Source: Paracoccaceae bacterium
Lineage (GTDB): Bacteria; Pseudomonadota; Alphaproteobacteria; Rhodobacterales; Rhodobacteraceae
Reading direction: 5' to 3'
Assembly: GCA_013042605.1 (NCBI GenBank)
Contig: JABDPT010000080.1
Location: forward strand, 1 to 35,053
Length of the DNA stretch: 35,053 nt
Shown here: positions 22,757-30,355 of the stretch, in pieces
Numbering within the stretch: position 1 is the stretch's first letter
Layout of the letters: each line of letters starts with the position of its first letter
Made by a program: the position numbers and the translations under genes
Notes under the pieces: generated by a model
What the model was told of the DNA's origin: nothing
Database searches by the model: none
The model's input: the letters and a program-made list of their open reading frames with translations, nothing else

Positions 22757-22778
22757 AAAACAATTGGTTAATTGTTTT
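22757..22778. promoter_or_regulatory. AT-rich dyad upstream of the atp promoter
   Basis: AAAACAATT (22757-22765) and AATTGTTTT (22770-22778) are complementary around a GGTT centre. The 9-bp dyad sits 21 bp before the -35 box of the atp operon in otherwise GC-rich DNA. It could be an operator, an UP-like element or a weak hairpin; nothing in the sequence decides. Confidence 0.5.
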
Positions 22779-22799
22779 GGCCCCGCCCCGCGCGACCGG

Positions 22800-22828
22800 T
22801 TGACTCGGGCCCACCCCCTTCCTAGGTT
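22800..22828 (+). promoter_or_regulatory. Predicted promoter of the atp operon
   Basis: TTGACT at 22800-22805, a 17-bp spacer, and TAGGTT at 22823-22828, placing the start near 22835, about 24 nt before the atpI ATG. It is among the best sigma-70-like matches in the window and lies where expected. Confidence 0.65.
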
Positions 22829-22858
22829 GCGCGCGACCAATTCGGGGACGCTTCACGC

Positions 22859-23185
22859 ATGGCCGAAGATCGCAAGGACGATGCGCTTGCCGCGCTCGAC
22901 GCGCGAATTGCGGCCGCCAAGAAGGCGCAGGAGCCCGAACCGAGGATGGATGAGCACTATTCCAAGGCGCACCACGCCTGGCGGATGGTGATCGAGCTTG
23001 TGGCCGGTCTCGGGATCGGCTTCGGCATCGGATACGGGCTTGATGTGCTGTTCGGCACGATGCCTGTGTTCCTGGTGCTGTTTGTATTGTTCGGCTTTGC
23101 GGCCGGCGTGAAGACGATGATCGGCACCGCGCGCGAGCTCCAGCTGCGCGAAGAGGCGGCGGCCGAAGAGGATGACAGGAGCTAG
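22859..23185 (+). CDS. atpI: ATP synthase protein I
   Basis: 108 residues with a charged N-terminal helix (residues 1-38) and two transmembrane helices (about 43-62 and 68-87), followed by an acidic tail [12 protein letters not shown]. AtpI is an assembly helper for the c-ring and leads Fo operons in many bacteria. The phrase [23 protein letters not shown] is typical of the alphaproteobacterial form. It is the first gene of the five-gene operon and ends 2 nt before the atpB start. Confidence 0.93.
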   Translation: MAEDRKDDALAALDARIAAAKKAQEPEPRMDEHYSKAHHAWRMVIELVAGLGIGFGIGYGLDVLFGTMPVFLVLFVLFGFAAGVKTMIGTARELQLREEAAAEEDDRS

Positions 23186-23187
23186 AC

Positions 23188-23934
23188 GTGGCAGACGAGA
23201 AAAGCGGCGGCCTTTCCTTCCACCCGATGGACCAGTTCATCGTCGAACCCTTGTTCGGCGACGGCCCGGTTCACTGGTACACGCCCACCAACGTGACCTT
23301 GTGGATGTTCTTCACGGTTCTGGCGATTGCCGCGCTCATGGTTCTGGGCAGCCGTGGCCGCGCCATCGTGCCCAGCCGCAGCCAGTCGGTGGCCGAGCTG
23401 GCCTATGGCTTTGTCTACAAGATGGTCGAGGATGTGGCGGGCAAGGAGGGGGCCAAGTTCTTTCCCTATATCTTCACGCTCTTTCTCTTCATCATCTTCG
23501 CCAACTTTCTGGGTCTGATCCCCACCGCCTTTACCACCACCAGCCATATCGCCGTTACGGTGGTGCTGGCTCTGGGTGTGTTCCTGACCGTTACCATCGT
23601 GGGGTTCGTCAAGAACGGCGCCGGGTTCCTCGGCCTTTTCTGGGTGTCGGCCGCGCCGCTGGCGCTGCGGCCCATTCTGGCGGTGATCGAGATCATCTCC
23701 TATTTCGTGCGTCCGGTCAGCCACTCCATCCGTCTTGCCGGCAACATGATGGCCGGTCACGCGGTGATCAAGGTTTTCGCCGGCTTCGCCGCCGTTACCG
23801 CCATCGCGCCGGTCTCTATCCTGGCCGTTACGGCGATCTACGGGCTCGAAGTGCTCGTCTCGGCCATTCAGGCTTATGTCTTCACCATCCTGACCTGCGT
23901 CTATCTGAAAGACGCGCTGCATCCGCATCACTGA
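23188..23934 (+). CDS. atpB: ATP synthase Fo subunit a
   Basis: 248 residues, with five or six membrane helices. Arg182 in [17 protein letters not shown] is the essential arginine (Arg210 of E. coli) that faces the c-ring during proton transfer. The N-terminus [13 protein letters not shown] and the C-terminal [23 protein letters not shown] are standard for alphaproteobacterial subunit a. It starts at a GTG with AGGAG 7 nt upstream. Downstream is a 50-nt gap before atpE. Confidence 0.97.
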   Translation: MADEKSGGLSFHPMDQFIVEPLFGDGPVHWYTPTNVTLWMFFTVLAIAALMVLGSRGRAIVPSRSQSVAELAYGFVYKMVEDVAGKEGAKFFPYIFTLFLFIIFANFLGLIPTAFTTTSHIAVTVVLALGVFLTVTIVGFVKNGAGFLGLFWVSAAPLALRPILAVIEIISYFVRPVSHSIRLAGNMMAGHAVIKVFAGFAAVTAIAPVSILAVTAIYGLEVLVSAIQAYVFTILTCVYLKDALHPHH

Positions 23935-23984
23935 TCGGTCGGGACCAACCAATTCAGCCAATTCCAACGTAAGGAGAAAACGAC

Positions 23985-24221
23985 ATGGAAGGCGATATCG
24001 CAAACATGGGTCAATTCATCGGTGCCGGCCTGGCCGCCATCGGTTCGGGTGCCGCCGCTATCGGTGTGGGCCATGTGGCCGGCAACTTCCTTGCCGGCGC
24101 CCTGCGCAACCCCTCGGCGGCTGCTGGCCAGACCGCCACGCTCTTCATCGGCATCGCGTTTGCGGAAGCACTGGGGATCTTCTCGTTCCTCGTCGCGCTT
24201 CTGCTGATGTTCGCCGTCTAA
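23985..24221 (+). CDS. atpE: ATP synthase Fo subunit c
   Basis: 78 residues forming a two-helix hairpin. The polar loop is R41-N42-P43, and the proton-carrying acid is Glu61 in [10 protein letters not shown], where E. coli has Asp61. The first helix has the Gly-rich [21 protein letters not shown] packing face. A strong AAGGAG site lies 10 nt before the ATG, stronger than those of its neighbours, as expected for a subunit needed in many copies. A GC hairpin follows 20 nt after the stop. Confidence 0.97.
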   Translation: MEGDIANMGQFIGAGLAAIGSGAAAIGVGHVAGNFLAGALRNPSAAAGQTATLFIGIAFAEALGIFSFLVALLLMFAV

Positions 24222-24240
24222 GCAGCTCTCCTCCTTACGG

Positions 24241-24266
24241 CCGGGTGCCCCGCTAAGGGCACCCGG
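24241..24266 (+). other. Intercistronic hairpin after atpE
   Basis: CCGGGTGCCC (24241-24250) and GGGCACCCGG (24257-24266) form a perfect 10-bp stem with a 6-nt loop between atpE and the b' gene. No T-run follows, so full termination is unlikely. It may guard the 3' end of processed atpE message or give partial termination, helping the higher dose of subunit c. Confidence 0.65.
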
Positions 24267-24294
24267 TGTCTATCCAGGAACGAGGGACCGCACG

Positions 24295-24819
24295 ATGGCA
24301 ACCGAAACGACAGGGGCCGAGGAAAGCGCTGCAGGCTTGCCGCAGCTCGATTTCTCGACGTTCCCCAACCAGATCTTCTGGCTGGTCGTCACGCTGGTGG
24401 CGATCTACCTGATCCTGACGAAAGTGGCGCTGCCGCGCATCGGTTCGGTTCTGGCCGAACGGGCGGGCACGATCACCAACGATATCGCGGCGGCCGAAGA
24501 GCTCAAGCTCAAGGCGCAAGAGGCCGAGGCCGCCTATGACAAGGCGCTGGCCGATGCGCGCGCCGAAGCGCAGCGCATCATCGGAGAGGCGCGGGCCGAA
24601 ATTCAGGCCGAGCTCGATGATGCCATGGCCAAGGCCGATGCCGAGATCGCGGCCAAGACCGCCGAAAGCGAGGCCTCGATCGCCGAGATCCGCGATGGCG
24701 CGCTCGAGGCGGTGCGCGAGGTATCGCAGGACACGGCCGGTGAGATTGTCACGGCCATGGGCGGCAAGGCGGATGCGGGTGCGATCCGCGCCGCAATTGC
24801 CAGCCGGATGAAAGGATAG
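24295..24819 (+). CDS. atpF': ATP synthase Fo subunit b'
   Basis: 174 residues. A short N-terminal segment ([26 protein letters not shown]) leads to one membrane helix ([20 protein letters not shown]) and then a long charged helix rich in Ala, Glu and Arg that forms the peripheral stalk with subunit b. The FPNQIFWLV phrase is typical of b' in alphaproteobacteria and cyanobacteria, which use a b/b' heterodimer. It ends 4 nt before the atpF start. Symbol used as in related genomes; atpG or atpX is used by others. Confidence 0.94.
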   Translation: MATETTGAEESAAGLPQLDFSTFPNQIFWLVVTLVAIYLILTKVALPRIGSVLAERAGTITNDIAAAEELKLKAQEAEAAYDKALADARAEAQRIIGEARAEIQAELDDAMAKADAEIAAKTAESEASIAEIRDGALEAVREVSQDTAGEIVTAMGGKADAGAIRAAIASRMKG

Positions 24820-24823
24820 ACAC

Positions 24824-25378
24824 ATGCGGAGCCTGTCCCTGACATTCGCCCTGATGGCGACCCCGGCGCTGGCCGCCGACAAGCCGTTCTTTTCGCTGGC
24901 CAATACCGACTTCATAGTCCTTCTGGGCTTTCTCCTGTTCATCGGCATCCTGATCTATTTCAAGGTGCCGGGGATGATCACCGGGCTGCTCGACAAGCGC
25001 GCCGAGGATATCCGCGCCGAACTGGACGAGGCGCGCAAGCTGCGCGAAGAGGCGCAGACGGTGCTGGCTTCCTACGAGCGCAAGCAGCGCGAGGTCCAGT
25101 CGCAGGCCGATGAGATCGTGGCCCATGCCCGCGACGAGGCCGCCCTTGCCGCCGAACAGGCCAAGGCCGATATCGCGGCCTCGATCGAACGCCGGTTGCA
25201 GGCCGCAGAGGATCGCATCGCGTCCGCCCAAGCATCCGCCTTGCGCGACGTGCGCGACAGCGCGACCGAGATCGCGATGGCCGCCGCGGCGGAGGTGATC
25301 GGCAAGCAGATGGACGCGGCTCGGGCCGACAGCCTGATCGACGATGCCATTGCGACGGTGGATGCCAAGCTGCACTGA
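24824..25378 (+). CDS. atpF: ATP synthase Fo subunit b
   Basis: 184 residues. The membrane helix is FIVLLGFLLFIGILIYF (about 30-46), followed by KVPGMITGLLDKRAEDIRAELDEARKLREEAQ and a long stalk helix, both standard. Before it is a second hydrophobic stretch, MRSLSLTFALMATPALAADKP, that looks like a cleavable signal peptide ending ALA. From memory, related Rhodobacterales b subunits share this. It is the last gene of the operon; 25 nt after the stop is a clear terminator. F1 genes are not in the window, as usual in this group where Fo and F1 operons are separate. Confidence 0.95.
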   Translation: MRSLSLTFALMATPALAADKPFFSLANTDFIVLLGFLLFIGILIYFKVPGMITGLLDKRAEDIRAELDEARKLREEAQTVLASYERKQREVQSQADEIVAHARDEAALAAEQAKADIAASIERRLQAAEDRIASAQASALRDVRDSATEIAMAAAAEVIGKQMDAARADSLIDDAIATVDAKLH

Positions 25379-25403
25379 CCCTCGCGGTCCTACCGAATGC
25401 GGC

Positions 25404-25432
25404 AAAGCCCGGGTCTTCGCGACCCGGGCTTT
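25404..25432 (+). terminator. Terminator of the atp operon
   Basis: AAAGCCCGGGTC (25404-25415) and GACCCGGGCTTT (25421-25432) form a perfect 12-bp stem with a 5-nt loop, followed by TTT. The most convincing rho-independent terminator in the window. Confidence 0.92.
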
Positions 25433-25471
25433 TTCGTGCGGACGTGCGCGATGCGCGCGACACCCCGAATG

Positions 25472-25529
25472 GGTCCCCCGGTGCCCGGGGGACCGGTGCC
25501 TCCGGCGGGAATATTTCCGGCCAGAAGAC
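25472..25529 (-). repeat. Intergenic repeat, copy B
   Basis: Read on the minus strand, the core at 25529-25508 is identical to copy C over 22 nt. The GC hairpin beyond it differs from the other copies: GGTCCCCCGG (25472-25481) pairs with CCGGGGGACC (25485-25494). It lies after the atp terminator and points towards it. With copy C it forms an inverted pair around 118 bp. Confidence 0.75.
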
Positions 25530-25647
25530 GTTCGGATTTTGTTAACCATGCCGGATTAATCAGATGCGGCGGTACAGGCGGGAACGCCGATGGCCGTGCC
25601 AGGAGACGGCGCCCTGTTCCCCGGCGGAGCGGGGCGTCGCACTGCCT

Positions 25648-25707
25648 GTCTTCTGGCCGGAAATATTCCGGGGTGAGCGCGCCAGCGCGAGGGGCAGCGC
25701 CCCTTTT
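25648..25707 (+). repeat. Intergenic repeat, copy C
   Basis: Core at 25648-25669, whose CCGGAA-ATA-TTCCGG part can fold as a 6-bp stem, then a GCGCG-rich section and GGGGC-AGC-GCCCC (25691-25703) followed by TTTT. It lies at the 3' end of the minus-strand kinase gene. The interval between copies B and C holds no gene that I can support. Confidence 0.8.
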
Positions 25708-25721
25708 GTCGGGTGTCGCGC

Positions 25722-25742
25722 ACGCGGCCCGCGGGGCCGCGT
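25722..25742 (-). terminator. Hairpin after the kinase gene
   Basis: ACGCGGCCC (25722-25730) and GGGCCGCGT (25734-25742) form a 9-bp stem with a 3-nt loop, 4 nt after the kinase stop on the minus strand. It lacks a T-run, so it may end transcription weakly or protect the 3' end. Confidence 0.5.
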
Positions 25743-25746
25743 TCCG

Positions 25747-26739
25747 TCAGATCAGGCCGTGGGTGCGGAAGAGGGTTTTGAGGTTGGCCTCGGGGCGCGC
25801 GCCGATATGGGTGATCACCTCGGAGGCGGCGACGCAGCCCATGTTCCCGCAGGTCTCGAGCGGGTGCCCGTGGGTCAGCCCCCAGAGAAACGCCCCGGCA
25901 AAAAGGTCTCCGGCGCCGGTCGCATCCACGATCTTGACCGGCACGGCGGGGGCGTGCCAGCGCTGGCCGTCCGACAGAATATGCGCGCCGTGCTCGCTTT
26001 CGGTGCAGGCCAGGATCTCGACATCCGCGGCGCCGCGCGCCAGCGCGGTCTCAAAATCATCTGTTTCGTACATCGACATGATCTCGGCCCGGTTGGCGAA
26101 GAGAAGGTCGATGTCATTGGCGATCATTTCGCGAAACGCGTCGCGGTGGCGTTCGACGCAGAACGGGTCGCTGAGGGTCAGCGCCACGCTTCCCCCGGCC
26201 TTCTTGGCCGCCGCGATGGCGCGGGCGAAGGCCTCGTGGCTTTCGGGTCCGTCGAAGCGATAGCCTTCGAGATAGATCCATTCCGCGGCGGCCATCTGTT
26301 CTTCGTCGATATCCGAGGGCGCGAGATGCTCGGTCACGCCGAGATAGGTGTTCATCGAGCGTTCGCCGTCCGGCGTCACCAGCACGATGCAGCGTCCGGT
26401 TTCGTCATGGGCGGTTTTCGGGGCGAGGTGGGTTTCATAGACCGCACCTTGCGCGCGCAGGTCGTGGGCGAAGATCGCACCCAACTGGTCATCCTTGACC
26501 TTGCCGACATAGGCCGTGCGCCCGCCGAGGGCGGCGATCCCGGCGATGGTATTGGCGGCCGATCCGCCAGAGATTTCGCGCGCCGGGCCGATGGCGGCGT
26601 AAAGTTCCACCGCACGGTCCATGTCGATGAGTTGCATGATGCCCTTGCCGACACCGTTTTCGGCCAGAAAGGCCTCATCGGCTTCCGCCAGGATATCGAC
26701 CATGGCATTGCCGATGCCGACGACGTGAAATTCCTTCAT
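25747..26739 (-). CDS. PfkB family kinase, adenosine-kinase type
   Basis: 330 residues of the ribokinase/PfkB fold. The N-terminal GIGNAMVDILAEAD and ISGGSAANTIAGIAALGG segments match family signature 1. DATGAGDLFAGAFLWGL near residue 285 is signature 2 with the catalytic Asp and anion hole. FGP-type sugar-phosphate features are lacking, and the phrase GNAMVDI with GGSAANT is typical of the adenosine kinase group, so the likely reaction is phosphorylation of a nucleoside such as adenosine; a sugar kinase role cannot be excluded. It starts within the nth stop (ATGA), so the two genes are translationally coupled. A GC hairpin and repeat copy C follow. Confidence 0.9.
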   Translation of the reverse strand: MKEFHVVGIGNAMVDILAEADEAFLAENGVGKGIMQLIDMDRAVELYAAIGPAREISGGSAANTIAGIAALGGRTAYVGKVKDDQLGAIFAHDLRAQGAVYETHLAPKTAHDETGRCIVLVTPDGERSMNTYLGVTEHLAPSDIDEEQMAAAEWIYLEGYRFDGPESHEAFARAIAAAKKAGGSVALTLSDPFCVERHRDAFREMIANDIDLLFANRAEIMSMYETDDFETALARGAADVEILACTESEHGAHILSDGQRWHAPAVPVKIVDATGAGDLFAGAFLWGLTHGHPLETCGNMGCVAASEVITHIGARPEANLKTLFRTHGLI

Positions 26740-27380
26740 GGTGTCTTGTCCTCGTAAGCGCAGAGATCGCGGATCAGGCAGGCGTTGCAGGCGGGTTTGC
26801 GCGCCTTACAGGTATAGCGGCCATGCAGGATCAGCCAATGGTGTGCGTGGTGCTGAAATTCGGCGGGAATATTGTCTTCGATGGCGCGTTCGACCGCGTC
26901 CACGTCTTTGCCCGGGGCGATGCCGGTGCGGTTGCCGACACGGAAGATATGCGTGTCCACCGCCTGGGACGGCTGGCCGAACCACATGTTCAGGACGACA
27001 TTGGCCGTCTTGCGGCCCACGCCGGGCAGGCTTTGCAGGGCGGCGCGGGACGACGGCACCTCGCCCCCGTATTCATCGACGAGGATCCGGCTGAGTTTGA
27101 TAACGTTCTTGGCCTTGTTGCGGTAAAGCCCGATGGTCTTGATATGCTCGATCAGGGCCTCTTCCCCCAGCGCCAGCATTTTTTCCGGCGTATCGGCGAT
27201 CTTGAACAGCGCGCGGGTGGCCTTGTTCACGCCGACATCCGTCGCCTGCGCCGACAGCGCCACGGCCACGACGAGGGTATAGGCGTTGACATGCTCCAAC
27301 TCGCCCTTGGGCTCGGGCTCGGCGGCCCGGAACCGCGAAAAGATCTCTACAAGCGTCTGATAGGGCAGTTGTTTGGCCAT
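26736..27380 (-). CDS. nth: Endonuclease III
   Basis: 214 residues. The helix-hairpin-helix LPGVGRKTANVVL contains the catalytic Lys124, and VDTHIFRV holds the catalytic Asp142. The iron-sulfur cluster ligands are Cys191, Cys198, Cys201 and Cys207 with the classical C-x6-C-x2-C-x5-C spacing. It removes oxidised pyrimidines and nicks the abasic site in base-excision repair. The ATG at 27380 (MAKQLPYQTLVEIF) matches the family start. The open frame continues far upstream, but only as antisense of the Hint gene. It is divergent from that gene across 108 bp in which I see no clear promoter. Confidence 0.96.
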   Translation of the reverse strand: MAKQLPYQTLVEIFSRFRAAEPEPKGELEHVNAYTLVVAVALSAQATDVGVNKATRALFKIADTPEKMLALGEEALIEHIKTIGLYRNKAKNVIKLSRILVDEYGGEVPSSRAALQSLPGVGRKTANVVLNMWFGQPSQAVDTHIFRVGNRTGIAPGKDVDAVERAIEDNIPAEFQHHAHHWLILHGRYTCKARKPACNACLIRDLCAYEDKTP

Positions 27381-27488
27381 GGGGCCGGGTATGCCTTTCC
27401 GCCCGGTTTCGGGCAAGCCGAATTGCGCCTTTAGCGCGTTGGTAAGCATTTCCTGCGAGGAGTCTGGCACCTGTCGAAGGGGGTGCCC

Positions 27489-28544
27489 ATGATCTTTGCC
27501 TATGCGCCCGACGCGCTGATTTATGATGCGGGGTCGAACACCTGGTCGTTGCGCCCCGATTATGACCCCGCTCTGCACCGGGTCGAGATCGGGTTTTCGG
27601 ATGACGATGCCTTTCTGGATGGCGACTGGACCAATGGCGAAGTGGGCGATGACGCCAATCAGACGGCCGAGGTTTTCGACGTCGCGGGCAACCTCCTCTA
27701 CTCGGGCCAGGTCTATTCCGAACAATATTTCACGATCGAACAGCCCGATCTGACCGAAAGCTGGATCGACCAGATCAAGACTGCGGGGACGATCGTGGGC
27801 TATGTGGTGTCGGCGCCGCTGGAACCTGGGGTCACCTATACCCAGCTTGCGGTGACGAATGTCGGAACGCCCGAGCAAACCGGCGGGAGCGAGGAGCGGC
27901 TGCAATACACGCAGGCCAGCAGCGTGCCTTGCTTCGGGCCGGGGGTGCGGCTTTTGACGGACCGGGGGCCGGTGCCTGCCGCGTGGATCCGGCCCGGCGA
28001 CCGGGTCGTGACCCGCGATCATGGGCTTCAGCCGGTTGTCTGGGTGGCGCGCCGTGGGGTCTCGGCGGCGGAACTTGCCGCCAATCCGGGGCTGCGCCCT
28101 GTGCAGGTGCCGAGCGGGGCACTTGGCGACGCCGGTCCGGCACAGGGTCTCGTCCTGTCGCGCCAGCACCGGGTGCTGGTCACCGGGCCGCAGGTCGCGC
28201 TTCATTTCGGCGTGGACGAGGCACTTGCCCCGGCCTTCGCACTGGCCGAGGCGTTCGGGACTGTTGCTCCCTGGCGCGGTGGCATCTGCTATTCCCATGT
28301 GATGTGCGCGCGTCATGAGGTTCTGCTGGCGGACGGCGTCTGGGTGGAAAGCCTTCTGGCCGGAGACGAGGCGCTGGCGGCGGTGACCCCCCGCGCGCGG
28401 CAGGGTCTTTTCGACGCGCTCGGGGCAGGGGCGGCGGATATGCGTGCGGCGCGGCTCTGCCTGAAAGGCTATGAGGCGACGGTTCTGATGGCGGCGCAGC
28501 GCAGGCGGCGCGGAACGCCACGGGGGGTCGCGCAAGCGGCGTGA
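27489..28544 (+). CDS. Hint-domain protein
   Basis: 351 residues from the ATG at 27489, with GAAGGGGG just upstream. The N-terminal 140 residues are acidic and beta-rich (YDPALHRVEIGFSDDDAFLDGDW, NQTAEVFDVAGNLLYSG). The Hint domain begins at Cys148 in SSVPCFGPGVRLLTDRG and continues with IRPGDRVVTRDHGLQPVVWV, LVLSRQHRVLV, and HEVLLADGVWVESLLAGDEAL. Hint domains perform the N-S acyl shift of inteins and hedgehog proteins; here the first Cys and the histidine block are kept. There is no N-terminal signal peptide, so export, if any, would be by another route such as type I secretion. Many Rhodobacteraceae have such proteins and the role is unknown. Confidence 0.85.
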   Translation: MIFAYAPDALIYDAGSNTWSLRPDYDPALHRVEIGFSDDDAFLDGDWTNGEVGDDANQTAEVFDVAGNLLYSGQVYSEQYFTIEQPDLTESWIDQIKTAGTIVGYVVSAPLEPGVTYTQLAVTNVGTPEQTGGSEERLQYTQASSVPCFGPGVRLLTDRGPVPAAWIRPGDRVVTRDHGLQPVVWVARRGVSAAELAANPGLRPVQVPSGALGDAGPAQGLVLSRQHRVLVTGPQVALHFGVDEALAPAFALAEAFGTVAPWRGGICYSHVMCARHEVLLADGVWVESLLAGDEALAAVTPRARQGLFDALGAGAADMRAARLCLKGYEATVLMAAQRRRRGTPRGVAQAA

Positions 28545-28631
28545 GGCCGCGCCGATGTGCCAATGCGCAAAAACCGGGTCGCGGGTGCGGGGGCGGTGAC
28601 ATATCTATGCGGGTGTGAAAGGACGACACCC

Positions 28632-29522
28632 ATGACGATGCCCCAGACCCTGAGCCAGCTTCCATCCGACGGCGATGCGGAGAATTCGTACTATTATCAA
28701 CTGATGCGCCGCGCGATCGACCGGATCGATGCGCCGGACGGGCGCGACCTGTCGCTTGAGGATATCGCGCGCGACATGAACCTGAGCCCTGCGCATTTTC
28801 AGCGAGTGTTCAGCCGCTGGGCGGGCGTGTCGCCGAAGCGGTTTCAGCAATGGCTGAAGCTTGACCACGCCAAGCGGATGCTGGCCGACCGGCACACCAT
28901 GCTGGAAACGGCGGATGCGGTGGGGCTTTCGGGGGGCGGGCGGTTGCATGACCTCTTTCTGCGCTGGGAGGCGATGAGCCCGGGCGAGTTCGCGCGCGGC
29001 GGCGAGGGTTTGAAAATCTATTGGGGCTGGATCGAAAGCCCGTTCGGCCCAAGCCTTGTCATGGGCACCGAGCGGGGGATTTGCGGCATCGGCTTTGCCG
29101 CCGAGGCCGGTGAAGAGGCGACGCTGGAAGACATGGTGAGCCGCTGGCCCAAGGCGGAGTTCGTCGAAGACCCGATGATGCTGCGGCCCTGGGCGCTGAA
29201 CGCCTATGGCGCGGGGCACGGGCAGAACGAAAAGACCCCGCTTTTCGTCATCGGCGCGCCGTTTCAGATCAAGGTATGGGAGGCGCTGATGCAGATCCCC
29301 ACGGGTCACGTGACGACCTATTCCGACATTGCCCGTGTCATCGGCAACCCAAAGGCCGTGCGCGCGGTGGGCACGGCGGTGGGGCGTAACCCGATCAGCT
29401 GGCTGATTCCGTGCCATAGGGCGCTGCGCAAGTCAGGTGCGCTGGGCGGTTATCACTGGGGCCTGCCGGTCAAGCGGGCGATGCTGGCCTGGGAAACGGC
29501 GGAAACTGCCGAAACGGCGTGA
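28632..29522 (+). CDS. AraC-type regulator fused to O6-alkylguanine-DNA alkyltransferase
   Basis: 296 residues. An AraC helix-turn-helix domain (about 20-122; LSLEDIARDMNLSPAHFQRVFSRWAGVSPKRF) is followed by an alkyltransferase domain (about 130-290). The acceptor is Cys261 in IPCHRAL, and the DNA-binding helix is in TTYSDIARVIGNPKAVRAVG. Compared with E. coli Ada it lacks the N-terminal zinc domain that takes methyl groups from phosphotriesters. It can therefore repair O6-methylguanine, but should not become activated in the Ada way. AAGGA precedes the ATG at 28632 by 8 nt. It may still regulate by its AraC part. Confidence 0.93.
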   Translation: MTMPQTLSQLPSDGDAENSYYYQLMRRAIDRIDAPDGRDLSLEDIARDMNLSPAHFQRVFSRWAGVSPKRFQQWLKLDHAKRMLADRHTMLETADAVGLSGGGRLHDLFLRWEAMSPGEFARGGEGLKIYWGWIESPFGPSLVMGTERGICGIGFAAEAGEEATLEDMVSRWPKAEFVEDPMMLRPWALNAYGAGHGQNEKTPLFVIGAPFQIKVWEALMQIPTGHVTTYSDIARVIGNPKAVRAVGTAVGRNPISWLIPCHRALRKSGALGGYHWGLPVKRAMLAWETAETAETA

Positions 29523-29627
29523 AAAATCGGCGAAATCTCGCGTGATATCGCATATCATGTGGCTCTTCCCCTAAATCCGGTATTGTAAAAGTGGGGGCGA
29601 AGACTGCCCAACAAAATCGAGGACGAT

Positions 29628-30287
29628 ATGACACGAGCAAATAGGAAAATGCTGATCGCAGTGGCTGGCGTTGTGGCGCTGGCGGGCTGTACCGACCCGC
29701 GCTTTCAGCCGGGCGGCGAGCTTGAGCGGACGCGCCAGGGCGCGCTGACCGGGGCGCTGATCGGTGGCCTGATCGGCGGGATCGAGGAAAGCGGCAATGA
29801 CCGCGTGCGCGGGGCTGCAGTTGGTGCCGCAATCGGTGCCGCGGGCGGTGCGGTTGTCGGCAACATCCTCGACAAGCAGGCGCAGGAGTTGAACCGCGAC
29901 CTGGGCAACAACATCGACGTGATCAATACCGGTGACGAGCTGATCGTGCGGATGCCGCAGGATATCCTCTTTGCCTTCGACAGCGACCGCGTGCGCCCCG
30001 ATCTGCGGGCGGATCTCTTCACGCTGGCCGACAGCTTGCAGCGTTACCCCGACACGACCGTTCAGATCATCGGTCACACGGATAACGTCGGCTCGGCGTC
30101 CTATAACCAGAACCTGTCGGAACGTCGCGCAAGTTCGGTCGGCTCTGTGCTGGTCAATGCCGGGGTGCCGGGCTCGCGGCTGCGCATCTTCGGCGCGGGC
30201 GAGGATCAGCCCATCGCATCGAACCTGACCGAAGAAGGCCGCGCCCAGAACCGGCGGGTGGATATCGTGATCCGTCCGAACCGGTAA
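29628..30287 (+). CDS. OmpA family outer-membrane lipoprotein
   Basis: 219 residues. The lipobox LAGC puts the acylated Cys at 21. Next is a glycine-zipper segment (GALTGALIGGLIGG and GAAVGAAIGAAGGAVVG, about 39-80), then the OmpA C-terminal domain (about 103-215). That domain has FAFDSDRVRPDL, IIGHTDNVGSASYNQNLSERRASSV and GRAQNRRVDIVI, with the Asp and Arg that hold the peptidoglycan diaminopimelate. It should link the outer membrane to the cell wall. The order lipobox, glycine zipper, OmpA domain fits YiaD-like proteins. A perfect terminator follows 20 nt after the stop. Confidence 0.93.
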   Translation: MTRANRKMLIAVAGVVALAGCTDPRFQPGGELERTRQGALTGALIGGLIGGIEESGNDRVRGAAVGAAIGAAGGAVVGNILDKQAQELNRDLGNNIDVINTGDELIVRMPQDILFAFDSDRVRPDLRADLFTLADSLQRYPDTTVQIIGHTDNVGSASYNQNLSERRASSVGSVLVNAGVPGSRLRIFGAGEDQPIASNLTEEGRAQNRRVDIVIRPNR

Positions 30288-30307
30288 GTGTCAGACGGGA
30301 TAAGAAC

Positions 30308-30335
30308 AACGGCCGGGGTCCATGCCCCGGCCGTT
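30308..30335 (+). terminator. Terminator after the OmpA-family gene
   Basis: AACGGCCGGGG (30308-30318) and CCCCGGCCGTT (30325-30335) form an 11-bp stem with a 6-nt loop, followed by TTGC. It lies between two convergent genes and could also act on the HIT gene from the other side. Confidence 0.88.
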
Positions 30336-30355
30336 TTGCATTTCAGCGTCAGGTG

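Noticed and set aside
26736-28535. A 599-codon minus-strand frame that includes nth
   Set aside because: Only the last 214 codons are Nth. The upstream part is antisense to the Hint-domain gene and has the Arg/Pro/His-rich composition of a shadow frame.
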